64,000 nt of DNA from Deinococcus aerius (GTDB lineage: Bacteria > Deinococcota > Deinococci > Deinococcales > Deinococcaceae): positions 337,488 through 401,487 of the forward strand of contig NZ_BFAG01000003.1 of NCBI RefSeq assembly GCF_002897375.1, written 5' to 3'. How positions within the stretch are numbered: position 1 is the first letter of the stretch; each line of letters starts with the position of its first letter. The translations under genes and the position numbers were made by a program. This document shows positions 34,836 through 46,898 of this stretch, piece by piece. The notes beneath the pieces were generated by a model. That model worked only from the letters and a program-made list of their open reading frames with translations, did not search any database and was not told where the DNA came from.

Positions 34836-35542
34836 GCCTTCTCCCCCCGCGTGACGAGAAACGCCCCCAGCAGCGCCCCACCCACCCCGGCGAGCAGCAC
34901 GACCAGCCCGCCCGGCAGCACGCGGGAGAGGCCCCACGCCCCCAGCCCCGAGGCGAGCGCGACCAAGATGGCCCCCCGGTCCACGAGCAGGGGCACGAGT
35001 AAGCCCAGGAAGGCGAGCGGGAAGATCACGCCCACCCCGAGCGCAGCGGGATCGGGCAGGATGCCGCCCGCCAGCGCCCCGGCGAGCGTGGCCGCGTTCC
35101 ACACGACATACAGGCTGAGTTCCGCGCCCAGCAGGAAGGCGAAGCTCAGGCCCCCCGGCTCGCCCGGCCCGCGCACGACCGCCATCCCGTACGCCTCGTC
35201 GGTGAGGAATTGGGCGGCGATCGCCCGTTGCGTGCGGGTCAGGGGCACCTGCCGCGCGAGGCTCAGGCCGTACAGCACATGCCGGACGTTGAGGAGAAAG
35301 GTGGTGGCGACGATGCCCAGCGCCGAGGCTCCCCCGGCGAAGAGGCCCGCCGCCGCGAACTGGGACGCTCCGGCAAAGACGGTCAGGCTCATCAGTTGGG
35401 TCTCCCCCACCCCCAACCCCGCCGCCCGCGCCGTGACCGCGTAGGCGACGGCGAAGGGGATCACGCCCAGCCACAGCGGCATCAGGGCCCGGAAGCCGCG
35501 CCAGAACGGGGGCCAGAAGGATGGGGGGGACACGGCGACCAT
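34832..35542 (-). CDS. azlC: AzlC-type branched-chain amino acid exporter
   Basis: A 236-residue membrane protein with the AzlC signatures FRALMPLWLGVIPFAVAYAV, VFAGASQFAAAGL and NVRHVLYGLSLA. It forms the exporter with AzlD. Although it follows the AraC-type gene, it has its own TAGGCT -10 box (35550-35555) 7 nt before the ATG, overlapping the end of that gene. Confidence 0.9.
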   Translation of the reverse strand: MVAVSPPSFWPPFWRGFRALMPLWLGVIPFAVAYAVTARAAGLGVGETQLMSLTVFAGASQFAAAGLFAGGASALGIVATTFLLNVRHVLYGLSLARQVPLTRTQRAIAAQFLTDEAYGMAVVRGPGEPGGLSFAFLLGAELSLYVVWNAATLAGALAGGILPDPAALGVGVIFPLAFLGLLVPLLVDRGAILVALASGLGAWGLSRVLPGGLVVLLAGVGGALLGAFLVTRGEKA

Positions 35543-35552
35543 GCCCGCGAGC

Positions 35553-36413
35553 CTAGCGGGCCGGGAGCGCTCCCGTCTTGAACGATCCTGCTGCGCCGGG
35601 AGCTGGGCGGAGGTACGCCCCCGGCGGCACCCCCACCACCCGCTTGAACACCCGGGTCAGGTGGGCCTGATCGGCGAACCCAGCGGTGAGGGCCGCCTCG
35701 GCGGGAGAGGCTCCGCCGTCGAGCAGGCACCGGGCGAGGCGCACGCGGGCCGTCATCTGGTAGGTGTGCGGCGGCACGCCGAGCACGGCGCTAAACGACC
35801 GCGCCAGATGCGCGGGGCTCAGGCCCACCCGCGCCGCGAGCCCGGTCAGGGTGACGCCCGCCTCCGGGTGCGCGTCGAGAAAGGCGCGGGCCTCGCCGAC
35901 CGCGCGGGGAACGGGGATTATGTCCTGGCGGGGCCGAGCGTCCGCGTACCGGGCCACGAGGCGGGCCAACGCCGCGCGCAGCAGCGTCTCGCGGGCCAGG
36001 GGGGAGGCGCCGGGCCGCGTCAGGGCGGCGTGGGCGAGGCGAACGTGGGCGGCGAGGTCGGGGTCCTCCACACTGGCCTCCCGAAATCCCACCCCAGGCG
36101 CCACTCCCGCCCCGGCGAGCCAATCGGGGCCCAGGTACAGCACCCGGTAGGCCCACCCCTGGGGCGCGGCGGCCTCCCCGGTGTGGACCTCGCCGGGGGG
36201 CACCACGACCACGCTGCCCGCCGGGGCGACGACCTGCCCGCCCCGGAACCGGAAGCCCTCCGCCCCTCCCTCGATCACGCCTAGCACGAGCGCCTCGTGG
36301 GTGTGGGGCAGGAAGCGGTGGGTGACGTACCGCGCCGTCAGCGTCTCCACCTCCGGCAGGTCCGGGCTCCGGGTGAAGGTGGCGCGCTCACCCGCCGAGG
36401 TCCCAGCCCTCAC
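35553..36413 (-). CDS. AraC-family transcriptional regulator
   Basis: A 286-residue regulator with an N-terminal cupin effector domain (about residues 1-135: HRFLPHTHEALVLGVIEGG, VVVVPPGEVHTGEAA). Two C-terminal helix-turn-helix motifs (about 185-275) include LTGLAARVGLSPAHLARSF and the second-HTH ALTAGFADQAHLTRVFKRVVG. The GTG start overlaps the dehydrogenase stop as GTGA. It probably controls the operon it sits in or the azlCD pair. Confidence 0.9.
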   Translation of the reverse strand: MRAGTSAGERATFTRSPDLPEVETLTARYVTHRFLPHTHEALVLGVIEGGAEGFRFRGGQVVAPAGSVVVVPPGEVHTGEAAAPQGWAYRVLYLGPDWLAGAGVAPGVGFREASVEDPDLAAHVRLAHAALTRPGASPLARETLLRAALARLVARYADARPRQDIIPVPRAVGEARAFLDAHPEAGVTLTGLAARVGLSPAHLARSFSAVLGVPPHTYQMTARVRLARCLLDGGASPAEAALTAGFADQAHLTRVFKRVVGVPPGAYLRPAPGAAGSFKTGALPAR

Positions 36414-37317
36414 GCCTCTCCCGTCCAGTCGGCGACGAGCGAGACGGGGCGGGGCAGGGTGGACAGCCGCCGGAAGGTGCCGGGCAGGTCGTCCGGTCTG
36501 ACCGTGACCGCGAACAGCCGTTCCAGCAGAGGGTCGGCGCGGTCCCACAGCCACCGCGCGTAAGCGGCGTAGTCCTCCCCGTCGCTGGAGGCCGTCACGG
36601 TCAGCTCGCGGGTGTGGAAGGCGGGGGGCAGGCTCAGCGTTCCCCAGTTCCCGTCCGACAGCACGCAGGCCCGGCCCCTGGGGCGCAAGTGTTCCAGCAG
36701 CTCCGCGAAGCCCGATGGGGACGCGCTGCACTCGAACCCCACGTCGAAGGAGTCGTGGGACAGACCTCCGGGAGGCAAAGCCACGGCCCCGAACTCCTCG
36801 GCCAAGGCACGGCGCTCCTCGTCCGGTTCCAGCACGGTCACGTCCCGCACGCCCCGCCGGGTCAGGTTGAACACGGTCAGGAGGCCCAGCAATCCCACGC
36901 CAGCGACCAGCACCCGCTCGCCCGGCTGAGGGTCGACTTTGCAAACGCCCTTGTGTGTCTCCTCGCCCAGAATGGCGGCGAGGGCCACCCGGTCAGGGAC
37001 GTGATCGGGAACGGGGAGTACCGTGGAAGCAGAGTGCAGCCCGCCGCTCGCATGGCCGAGTGTGGTCACCACCCGGCCTCCGGGAGTCAAGGACACCCCC
37101 TCCCCCACCGCCTCCACCACACCGAGCGTCTGGTAGCCGAGGGGGCAGGGATAAACCGCGCCGGACGCCCGGCCCTCCACCACGCTCAACTCCGACCCGA
37201 CGCTCACGGCACTCAGACGGGTCCGCACCCACACCTCGCCGGGACCGGGTGGGGGTAGCACTTCCTCTTCCCAGAGGAACGTGCGTGGGGCGCTCAGCAC
37301 CAGGCGGCGGACTCTCA

Positions 37318-37318
<1 letters not shown>
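36410..37318 (-). CDS. Zinc-type MDR dehydrogenase, BchC-like
   Basis: A 302-residue medium-chain dehydrogenase. The Rossmann fold is VLVAGVGLLGLLTVFNLTRRG. The structural-zinc cysteine cluster and the GHE motif are absent; instead it has LGYQTLGVVEAVGEGVS and GEETHKGVCKV. This matches the short BchC-like group, whose substrates vary. It shares one base (TGATG) with the permease stop, implying coupled translation. A function in amino-acid metabolism is only suggested by context. Confidence 0.8.
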
Positions 37319-38013
<695 letters not shown>

Positions 38014-38034
38014 GCCGGGCCAGTCTAATGTGCG

Positions 38035-38062
38035 AAAAGAAAAAACCGCCCAGTGGGGGCGG
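38035..38062 (-). terminator. Rho-independent terminator upstream of the permease
   Basis: In the minus direction CCGCCC, loop CCACT, GGGCGG, then TTTTTTCTTTTC. It ends just before the permease -10 box and was probably the end of the substrate-binding-protein transcript before the TnpB element arrived. Confidence 0.88.
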
Positions 38063-38110
38063 CGGGCAAGTCAAGCGGGGCGCGAGAGGCTTAAACCCAG
38101 TTCAGAGCAG

Positions 38111-38272
38111 CTATTCACTACTCCGATGACCATGCTCCCATAGAAACCGGAAGACGCTCCAGACCAGCGAGGCGAGGCCAATCAACTCCTTCCACGGTGT
38201 CACCCGTTTCCGTTGCTTCCTGGCTTTCCTGCGCGGCTTGGGGCGCTTTCTGGTATGCTTATGTTGAGCCAT
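38111..38272 (-). CDS. Small basic single-helix protein
   Basis: A 53-residue frame. The N-terminal half is very basic (HKHTRKRPKPRRKARKQRKR) and is followed by one helix (LIGLASLVWSVFRFLW). No family is recognised. It lies between the permease terminator and tnpB. It may be host sequence or carried by the element. Reality is uncertain; the longer frame upstream is not protein-like. Confidence 0.4.
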   Translation of the reverse strand: MAQHKHTRKRPKPRRKARKQRKRVTPWKELIGLASLVWSVFRFLWEHGHRSSE

Positions 38273-38283
38273 GAGCAGTACCG

Positions 38284-38317
38284 GGCCGGACACACCCTCT
38301 CCACAGGGCGTCCGGCC
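38284..38317. repeat. Perfect 8-bp hairpin upstream of tnpB
   Basis: GGCCGGAC (38284-38291) pairs with GTCCGGCC (38310-38317). It could belong to the left end of the IS605-type element. Apart from this, 38273-38549 shows smaller hairpins (for example GCTTC/GAAGC near 38500) and no gene. Confidence 0.4.
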
Positions 38318-38549
38318 ACTTCCTTTCCTGGTGAGAGGTTCGGTCGTGGGCTGACGTGACGCCCCTGCGTTCCCCGCGTTGTCATGCTGCCCGCCCGTCA
38401 CTGGGCAAAGCTGAGTTACAGAAAAGGGTCTGGGCGGAATGCTCCGGGTTACAACCCAGGGATGGATAGCCCAGGCCCCCGACAGGGGCGGTGCCGATGC
38501 TTCCGTCTGAAGCGAAAGCGCCGCCGTACCGTGGTAAACTGAAAGGGCA

Positions 38550-40530
<1,981 letters not shown>

Positions 40531-40568
40531 GGCACCAGCATAGGCGAGCGTCGCCTAAACTTTTCCGC

Positions 40569-41027
40569 ATGGACTGGCCCCCGCCCGCCGACTTCGTCTA
40601 TGGGGGAGTGCTGCCGCCGCCAACGGAGTGGAAGAAGCCGGGGTTGGTGATGGTCTTCAACCTGGAGTGCCCGGCCTGCGTGTCCCGCGGCATTCCCTTC
40701 CTGCAGCGTCTCCACACCGAGTTTGGCGGCCAGGTGGAGCTGATGGGCCTGCACACCAGCCGGGGCCACCGCCTCCTCTCGCGGGAGGACGTGGAGCCGA
40801 CGCTGGTGAAGTTTGTCCGGGACTTCGCGCGCCTGCCCTTCCCCGTCGCCCTCGACCTCAGTGGCGACCTCGCCCGCGCGTGGGGGACGGAGGGCACGCC
40901 CCACTGGCTGGCCTTCGCGCCGGGCGGCGAGCTGCTGCGGAGCGTGTACGGCAGCCAGGAGAACGCGCAGACCCGCCTCCAGTACCTGCTGGAGGAGCAG
41001 GTCGGGGGTGGGCCGGGAGAGGGTTAG
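40569..41027 (+). CDS. Thioredoxin-fold protein (TlpA-like)
   Basis: A 152-residue cytoplasmic thioredoxin-like protein with the redox motif CPAC (FNLECPACVSRG near residues 32-43) and the cis-Pro strand TEGTPHWLAFAPGGEL. No signal peptide or membrane anchor is seen, unusual for TlpA/ResA relatives. TAAACT lies 8 nt before the ATG; the divergent substrate-binding-protein gene has its own box in the same 38-nt gap. Partner unknown. Confidence 0.85.
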   Translation: MDWPPPADFVYGGVLPPPTEWKKPGLVMVFNLECPACVSRGIPFLQRLHTEFGGQVELMGLHTSRGHRLLSREDVEPTLVKFVRDFARLPFPVALDLSGDLARAWGTEGTPHWLAFAPGGELLRSVYGSQENAQTRLQYLLEEQVGGGPGEG

Positions 41028-42238
41028 TTGGCGTCGGAGGTGGGCTGAGAAGGGAGAAAGATGCCTGTTTTCAGATTGCGGAGCGGGACATTGGTAATGC
41101 GGACGAGGAGGGCCGGGATGCGCCCACCGCCGGGATAAGGACTGAGCTGGGCGGGACTGGTGACGAAGCGGAGGTTTGATGGTTGACCGTAGAAAGTGGC
41201 TGTTCCGTCAGGACCCACTGGTGCCGCATCAGCCAAATATTGTGCCCACCCCGATCCTCTTTCCGTCACGAGCATGGCGACTTCGCCCAGCTTGAGCCCG
41301 GTCTGAATCTTGTGACTTACGGGAACATACGAGGTAATCGTCAATGACGACGCACCATAAGGACCATTCAAGAGACTACGACGGTTGATTCCCCCCACAT
41401 TTATCGGCTGGCCCTTATCCATCGTCCCCAGAACGACATTGACCAGCGTGGGAAGCAGGGCCGGGTAAAAATCCACTCCATTCACTGGCGCAGCCGCACT
41501 TCCCAGTTGAAGGCGTTCGGAACCCAGAGTCAGCAGAGGATTATCGTAGCCCCTGAGTTGAAGTTGAGGAGTGACGGCTTCCCGGATAGCAATGGCAATC
41601 GGTGCAGCCGCCTGCACATACCCCTGCCCCCCCTGTTGGAACTCAGGATCAATAGTCAGGCGTGTTCCGCTAGGGTAACGAACGTTCAGCGAGCCGGATG
41701 AGAGGACATCCGCAGTCATCCCACTCGCTTCAAGAGCCTTCTTGAGATCGCTCAAGCTGATGAATGCCCCTTTGTAGAGGGCCGGATCATCCTGGACAGC
41801 GCAGGCAGTGGTGTCCTCTGCACTACTCGTCTTTGGCAAAGCACCTTTTGCTGCCGACTCTACGATACAAATGGGAACTGTTGGTGGGCGAGAAGATAGG
41901 GCAGGCAACACCACCGTCCGCTCCCCCCCACCCCCCGCCAGCGCATACAGCGCGGCACTCAGGGCCAGGGCGGCGACACCAGCGGACAACAGCAATTTGG
42001 GCATGAGGTACACCTGGGTCATTCCGGCGGTCACGCGAGTTGGCGGGCCGAGTTCGCGGAGCGCCTGGGCGAGAGCTTCCTGCGGCGGAGCACCGAGCGC
42101 GCAGAGATGATCCGCGCGCGTCAGCACGTGTTCTTCCAGCTCGTCCCACAGTTCCTGCTGCCGGGCTTTCGGCAAACCCCACGTCGCGCGGCGCAGATAG
42201 GCGGTCAGGGCGGTGGGCGTGCCCGTCCGGGAGGTCAC
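41024..42238 (-). CDS. HAAS-domain membrane protein paired with a PadR regulator
   Basis: A 404-residue protein. Residues 1-75 match the HAAS/permease-prefix domain (AYLRRATWGLPKARQQELWDELEEHV) found next to PadR regulators. One helix (about 80-102) is followed by an extracytoplasmic domain of no recognised family (about 103-404). The C-terminal two thirds have much lower GC than the N-terminus, suggesting a fusion of host and acquired sequence. It starts 3 nt after the PadR gene stop. Confidence 0.75.
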   Translation of the reverse strand: MTSRTGTPTALTAYLRRATWGLPKARQQELWDELEEHVLTRADHLCALGAPPQEALAQALRELGPPTRVTAGMTQVYLMPKLLLSAGVAALALSAALYALAGGGGERTVVLPALSSRPPTVPICIVESAAKGALPKTSSAEDTTACAVQDDPALYKGAFISLSDLKKALEASGMTADVLSSGSLNVRYPSGTRLTIDPEFQQGGQGYVQAAAPIAIAIREAVTPQLQLRGYDNPLLTLGSERLQLGSAAAPVNGVDFYPALLPTLVNVVLGTMDKGQPINVGGINRRSLLNGPYGASSLTITSYVPVSHKIQTGLKLGEVAMLVTERGSGWAQYLADAAPVGPDGTATFYGQPSNLRFVTSPAQLSPYPGGGRIPALLVRITNVPLRNLKTGIFLPSQPTSDAN

Positions 42239-42241
42239 AGG

Positions 42242-42565
42242 TCAGCCCCCCGCCAGGCGCCACACGGCTCCAGTAAAGGCGCGGAACTCCTCGCGCTTGG
42301 CCCGCAGCACCTCGCGGCCCCGGTCGGTCAGGGCGTAGTACTTGCGCGGCTTGCCGTTGCGCCCGACCTCGCCGAATTGGGGGGCGAGCAGTCCCTCCTG
42401 TTCCAGGCGGTGGAGGGCCGGGTAGAGGCTCCCCTCCTTAAAATCGAAGTAACCGTCCGTGCGGTTCCGCGCCTCCTGGATAATGGCAAAGCCGTACAGG
42501 GGCCGCGCCTCCAGGATGGAGAGCAGGATCAGGTCGAGATTGCCGCGCAGCAGGTCGGGGTTCAT
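42242..42565 (-). CDS. PadR-family transcriptional regulator
   Basis: A 107-residue winged-helix regulator: LDLILLSILEARPLYGFAIIQEA (helix 1-2), FKEGSLYPALHRLEQEGLL (recognition helix) and the wing RKYYALTDRGREVL. It lacks the long C-terminal domain, so it is the short PadR-s2 type. With the HAAS protein it forms the common PadR-HAAS pair, in which the regulator probably controls its own operon. An AGGAGG Shine-Dalgarno precedes the ATG. Confidence 0.92.
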   Translation of the reverse strand: MNPDLLRGNLDLILLSILEARPLYGFAIIQEARNRTDGYFDFKEGSLYPALHRLEQEGLLAPQFGEVGRNGKPRKYYALTDRGREVLRAKREEFRAFTGAVWRLAGG

Positions 42566-42706
42566 AGTCCTCCTGGGTGGACCGTCGGCCGCGCGGCGTC
42601 CCGTGCAGTTGCCGGCCCTACAAAGCCTTGACTGTCTACATAGTTCGCCTGAGGAGTGGACTTGTCAAGCCCAGCTTGTCTGGGGAGTGGGTGGTAGGTT
42701 GTCACT

Positions 42707-43381
42707 GTGCGATCCTGGATGCTCGAGGCCCCGCAGATGCACCTTCCCGGGGGTGTCCAGGAGCAATTTCGGGGCGTACTGGAGGAGTTGAATCCCCAGC
42801 TTCTCCCGGAATGTCTCCCCCGCTGGGTCTTCCTGGAATGGCTGGCGCGCGGGGGCTGGCTGCTCCACGGCTCGGCCTGCGGCGACCTGACCCTGTTCGA
42901 GCCGCGCACGCCGCACGACCTCAGCCCCGATGAGTTCAGTAAACGCACGGGCGTCTTCGCCGCGTCGGACGGCCTGTGGGCGTTGATGTACGCGCTGCGG
43001 GACCGCTCTCGCGTCCGGCGGATGCTGAACTCGGCGCTGCAAGTGTGGGAGGGGAACCGCTGGTCGCGGATGCGCTACTTCCTCTCGTTTGCCCCACAGG
43101 ACCCGGCAGTCACGGACGGGCGCTCACTCCTCGCCCCCGGCTTCGTGTACGTGTTGCCGCCGGACGGCTTCGAACAAATGCCGCCGTACGAGTGGCCGGG
43201 CGTGGGGCGGGTGCGCGAACCGCACTGGGTCAATCCGAATCCAGTCAAGCCCCTCTTGTGCGTCCCTGTCTCGCCCGCTGATTTCCCACTGCCCGTGCGG
43301 GTTCACGACGCGACGCGGGTGGTCGCCCTCTCGCAAACTGACCCCTGGGGCTTCCCCTGGCTGAGCGAGAATGGGGCGTGA
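42707..43381 (+). CDS. Unknown protein with possible ADP-ribosyltransferase-like fold
   Basis: A 224-residue protein with no recognised family. WLLHGSACGDLTLFEP followed by VFAASDGLWALMYALRD resembles the H...Y spacing of ART-fold enzymes (HGS strand, then F-A-S-D and a Tyr helix). A later strand is GFVYVLPPDGFEQ. This is inference. The GTG start follows TAGGTT by 6 nt. Its stop overlaps the ADP-ribosylglycohydrolase start (GTGA), which strengthens an ADP-ribose link. Confidence 0.6.
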   Translation: MRSWMLEAPQMHLPGGVQEQFRGVLEELNPQLLPECLPRWVFLEWLARGGWLLHGSACGDLTLFEPRTPHDLSPDEFSKRTGVFAASDGLWALMYALRDRSRVRRMLNSALQVWEGNRWSRMRYFLSFAPQDPAVTDGRSLLAPGFVYVLPPDGFEQMPPYEWPGVGRVREPHWVNPNPVKPLLCVPVSPADFPLPVRVHDATRVVALSQTDPWGFPWLSENGA

Positions 43382-44373
43382 CCGACCCGCACCTGCACAC
43401 TCTCCTCTCCCTGACGGCTGCTGACGCGCTGGGCGCCGCGACCGAGTTCAAGACACCCGAGGCGATTCGCGCCCGCTACGGCCAGACCTTGAGCGACTAT
43501 CAGCCTGGCAGCGTATTCGGCTTCGCCCCCGGCGAGGCGACCGACGACAGCCAGATGACGGTGGCAACCCTGCTGGGTTACGCGCGGGGTGAGGGGCCAG
43601 AGGGCGTGCTGGCAGCCCTGCGCGCCTGGCTAGCAGCCGGGCCACCGGATGTGGGAGGACTGACCCGCGCCGCCCTCGCATCCGGGACCCTTGACGGCGG
43701 GGCAAGGGCCTGGGCCGGGAGCGGCTTCCAGAGTGCCGGAAACGGCGGCCTCATGCGGATTGCGGCGGTGTGGATCGCGGGGTTCAGGGGAGAGGCCCTG
43801 GCGCGAGAGTCAGCGATTATCACGGCCCTCACGCACGCCGACCCGCGCTGCGTGTACGCGGGCGTCTTTCTGACAGCTCTTCTGGAAGCCCTGCACGCGG
43901 GCCAGCCCTACCGGGAGGCGGCGGGGGCGGCCCTGCGCGTGATGGATAGTCTGGACGCCCGGCGCACGCTGCTGGATCAGGGGATTTTCGGACTGACCAC
44001 AAGGGCGGCTCACGACGCTTTCCAGAAGCAGGAGCGTGAGGCCCGCGCGGCAATTCGCGCCCGCGTCCGCTCCGGGCTGGACGGTCACCTCACCTCTCAG
44101 AGCGGCTACGTGCTGGACACGCTGGAGGCTGCCGTCGCCCACGCCCGCGCCGACTCCTGGCTCGCCTGCATAGAACCCGCCGTGCTGGGCGGCGACGACA
44201 GCGACACCGTGGCGTGTGTGGTCGGGGCCATCGCCGGAGCGCGGGGATTGGAGATTCCGGCCCACCTCCTCCCGCCGCTGCGGCTGGGACACACCTGGCC
44301 GGGCTGGGAACGCGGCTGGGCCTGCACCGAACACTTCCCCGCCGTGGTGGAGGGCGCACGTGACCGAGGCTGA
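43378..44373 (+). CDS. ADP-ribosylglycohydrolase family protein (ARH/DraG-like)
   Basis: A 331-residue all-alpha hydrolase that in known members removes ADP-ribose from proteins or small molecules. Metal-binding motifs are GEATDDSQMTVA near residue 56 and GGDDSDTVACVVGAIAGA near residue 273, with the N-terminal LTAADALGAATEFKTPE. The GTG start overlaps the upstream stop by 4 nt, and the end overlaps the nucleotidyltransferase gene by 14 nt, giving a tightly coupled three-gene unit. Confidence 0.9.
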   Translation: MTDPHLHTLLSLTAADALGAATEFKTPEAIRARYGQTLSDYQPGSVFGFAPGEATDDSQMTVATLLGYARGEGPEGVLAALRAWLAAGPPDVGGLTRAALASGTLDGGARAWAGSGFQSAGNGGLMRIAAVWIAGFRGEALARESAIITALTHADPRCVYAGVFLTALLEALHAGQPYREAAGAALRVMDSLDARRTLLDQGIFGLTTRAAHDAFQKQEREARAAIRARVRSGLDGHLTSQSGYVLDTLEAAVAHARADSWLACIEPAVLGGDDSDTVACVVGAIAGARGLEIPAHLLPPLRLGHTWPGWERGWACTEHFPAVVEGARDRG

Positions 44374-44923
44374 GTTCCTGCACACCGTCCGCCTCAACCC
44401 GGTCAACGCGGCGATCCTCGACCGCCTGCCGGAACTGCGGGCACCACAGGCACACCTCGTCGCCGGGGCGCTCTTCCAGACGGTGTGGAACGTGCGGAGT
44501 GGCCAGTCCCCGGAAGCCCACATCCGCGACTACGACCTCTTCTACTGGGACGCCGACATGAGCTACGAGGCGGAAGACAGGGTCATTCGCGGCGCCGCCG
44601 CCCTCTTCGCCGACCTGGGTGCCCGCATTGAGGTCCGCAACCAGGCCCGCGTCCACCTGTGGTTTCCGCAGAAATTCGGCCTGACCCGCCCACCCCTGCG
44701 TTCCGCCCGTGAGGGCATCGACCAATTTCTGGTGGAATGCACCTGTGTCGGCGTGGACGAGCGCGGCACGGTTTATGCCCCCTACGGCCTGGCCGACCTT
44801 GCCGCAGGCCACCTGCGCCCCAACCCCCTGAATCACACACCCGGCCTGTACGCGGCGAAAGTGGCCGACTACCGCCAGCGCTGGCCGTGGCTGCGGGAGA
44901 TGGGGGGCGAGGAGGATAAGTAG
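44360..44923 (+). CDS. Nucleotidyltransferase family protein (DUF925/NTP_transf_6)
   Basis: A 187-residue protein. LVAGALFQTVWNVRSG is followed by IRDYDLFYWDADMSYEAED, the PF06042-type signature with paired acidic residues, and later VHLWFPQKFG. This family belongs to the nucleotidyltransferase superfamily but its substrate is unknown. It starts at GTG within the glycohydrolase gene. The C-terminal PNPLNHTPGLYAAKVADYRQRWPWL is typical of the family. Confidence 0.85.
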   Translation: MTEAEFLHTVRLNPVNAAILDRLPELRAPQAHLVAGALFQTVWNVRSGQSPEAHIRDYDLFYWDADMSYEAEDRVIRGAAALFADLGARIEVRNQARVHLWFPQKFGLTRPPLRSAREGIDQFLVECTCVGVDERGTVYAPYGLADLAAGHLRPNPLNHTPGLYAAKVADYRQRWPWLREMGGEEDK

Positions 44924-45017
44924 CGCCAACTGGCACTTCCCAGCCCTCTGCCTGAACTCTTGGAACCGCTTGAAAACGATGTCGGGAGCAGGGTCCATAG
45001 GGCAAGCGTTGCCTGCT

Positions 45018-45055
45018 ACCCCCCACCCAGCCTCCCCCACAAGGGGGAAGGGGCA
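45018..45055 (-). repeat. C/T-rich intergenic repeat, short copy C
   Basis: On the minus strand CCCCTTCCCCCTTGTGGGGG then GAGGCTGGGTGGGGGGTA, the same hairpin-plus-GGGTGGGG layout as copies A and B. Confidence 0.55.
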
Positions 45056-45264
45056 AAAAGAGCTAAAGCCCTCGCTTCCTAAAACCGTCTACTGTGGACG
45101 GCCAACTCCCACTCCTCGGCTTACTCTCGCACCGCCTTCACCACGTCGGCTCGCGCAGCGAGACGGTGGGCCCGTGACTCGTGAACAGCAAGATCAAACA
45201 TTGCGCGCAGAGAGAAACGGCCACAGACGCGATGGGCCGAGCCCCTTGCCGAGCGCAGCGGAAA

Positions 45265-45315
45265 GCTCCCCCTGCCCCCTCTGGGGGTAGGGGGCTGGGG
45301 GGTGGGGGTAACTCG
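45265..45315 (+). repeat. C/T-rich intergenic repeat, short copy D
   Basis: GCTCCCCCTGCCCCCTCTGG folds on GGGGGTAGGGGGCTGGGG and ends in GGTGGGGGTAACTCGC. Confidence 0.55.
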
Positions 45316-45335
45316 CAGCAAGATCCCCTGCCCCC

Positions 45336-45728
45336 TCAAGCAAACCGAACCCGATTCGCATACGCCGCAATCTGCCCCGCCGTCCACAACACTTCCCGGA
45401 CGTGTTCCAGCAGCAACTCCTCGACCACCCGCCCCTGCACCCGCATCGCCAGATGCTCGGGCTTCAAGGCCCGCACCGCCTGAACTTCCCACTCCGAGAG
45501 CCGCGTGAGCCCGGCGTCGTCCGGCGGCGCGGCCATTCCCGTGACCTGCGCGATCCTCGCCCAGAGTGCCCGCTTGCTGCCCGTGAGCCCCGCCACGAGT
45601 CCCGCAATGCGCGGCGGAGGCTGCCCGTCGGCCAGCGACAGAGCCGCCCGAATGCTGTAATGCGGCCCGTTCTGCGCCCCTTCGAGCAGCCGGGCAAGGT
45701 CCTGCGGCGCAAGAGCCACGGCGCTCAC
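45336..45728 (-). CDS. Hypothetical soluble protein
   Basis: A 130-residue, mostly helical protein with no recognised family. It contains AALSLADGQPPPRIAGLVAGLTGSK and a C-terminal helix VVEELLLEHVREVLWTAGQIAAYANR. Its start overlaps the stop of the upstream membrane protein by 4 nt (ATGA), so the two are translated together and probably act together. Confidence 0.6.
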   Translation of the reverse strand: MSAVALAPQDLARLLEGAQNGPHYSIRAALSLADGQPPPRIAGLVAGLTGSKRALWARIAQVTGMAAPPDDAGLTRLSEWEVQAVRALKPEHLAMRVQGRVVEELLLEHVREVLWTAGQIAAYANRVRFA

Positions 45729-46225
45729 CGCACCAGCCGGAAGGTGTCACCCTCCCGGGTCAGGCGGCCCGACTCCAGCATCCGGCGCGTGACGGCGCGG
45801 GCCTGCTCCTCGGAAAGGGGCGAGGAGGCACCCAGGTCCCCCAGGGTGAACTGCCCGCCCTTGCGGTAGGCCAGCCGCAGCACCATACGCTCCTGCACGT
45901 CCCCCCGCTCGGCGCTGCCCACCCGCGACCCGAACGCCCGCCACACCAGCCAGGCGACGAGGACGCCGATCAGGAGCGCGACCGGCACCATCCGCAGGGC
46001 GAGGTCGGGGTCGGCGACTCGCTCGCCCAGGGCCGCCAGGTTCCGCCGCGCCGCCTCCACCGCCGCCGCACTCGCCCCGCTCGCGGCGAGGTCCTTCACG
46101 TCGCCCCGCTCCCGGAGGTAGTGCATCACACCCGCCGTGTCTCCCCGCACGTAAAAGGCGCTGTAGGCGATCAGGGCGGCACTCAGGCCCGCGATCAGGG
46201 TGACGGCGGCACGCGGCACATTCAT
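45725..46225 (-). CDS. Hypothetical membrane protein with C-terminal winged-helix-like domain
   Basis: A 166-residue protein. It has an N-terminal helix (about residues 7-26), a periplasmic or loop segment, a second helix (about 78-97), then a cytoplasmic domain that looks like a winged helix (MVLRLAYRKGGQFTLGDLGAS followed by ARAVTRRMLESGRLTREGDTFRL). Family unrecognised. TAGCAT lies 6 nt before the ATG. Confidence 0.6.
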   Translation of the reverse strand: MNVPRAAVTLIAGLSAALIAYSAFYVRGDTAGVMHYLRERGDVKDLAASGASAAAVEAARRNLAALGERVADPDLALRMVPVALLIGVLVAWLVWRAFGSRVGSAERGDVQERMVLRLAYRKGGQFTLGDLGASSPLSEEQARAVTRRMLESGRLTREGDTFRLVR

Positions 46226-46310
46226 GGGGCCATGCTAGCGGGCCGGGCCGGGGTTGTCGGCGCCCGGGCTCACGGTGAAGTCACGCCCCCCGCCTGTTAC
46301 CCTGCCCCTC

Positions 46311-46894
<584 letters not shown>

Positions 46895-46898
<4 letters not shown>

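Larger units (their letters stand above)
44924..45335. other. Gene-free region with two degenerate repeat copies
   Basis: No supported gene. It contains C/T-rich hairpin repeats at 45018-45055 and 45265-45315. A short minus-strand frame (45121-45201, starting MFDLAVHESRAHRLA) may be a gene remnant but is too short to call. Confidence 0.5.

Noticed and set aside
45121..45201. Minus-strand frame starting MFDLAVHESRAHRLA
   Set aside because: Only 26 residues, no promoter or Shine-Dalgarno; at most a gene remnant.
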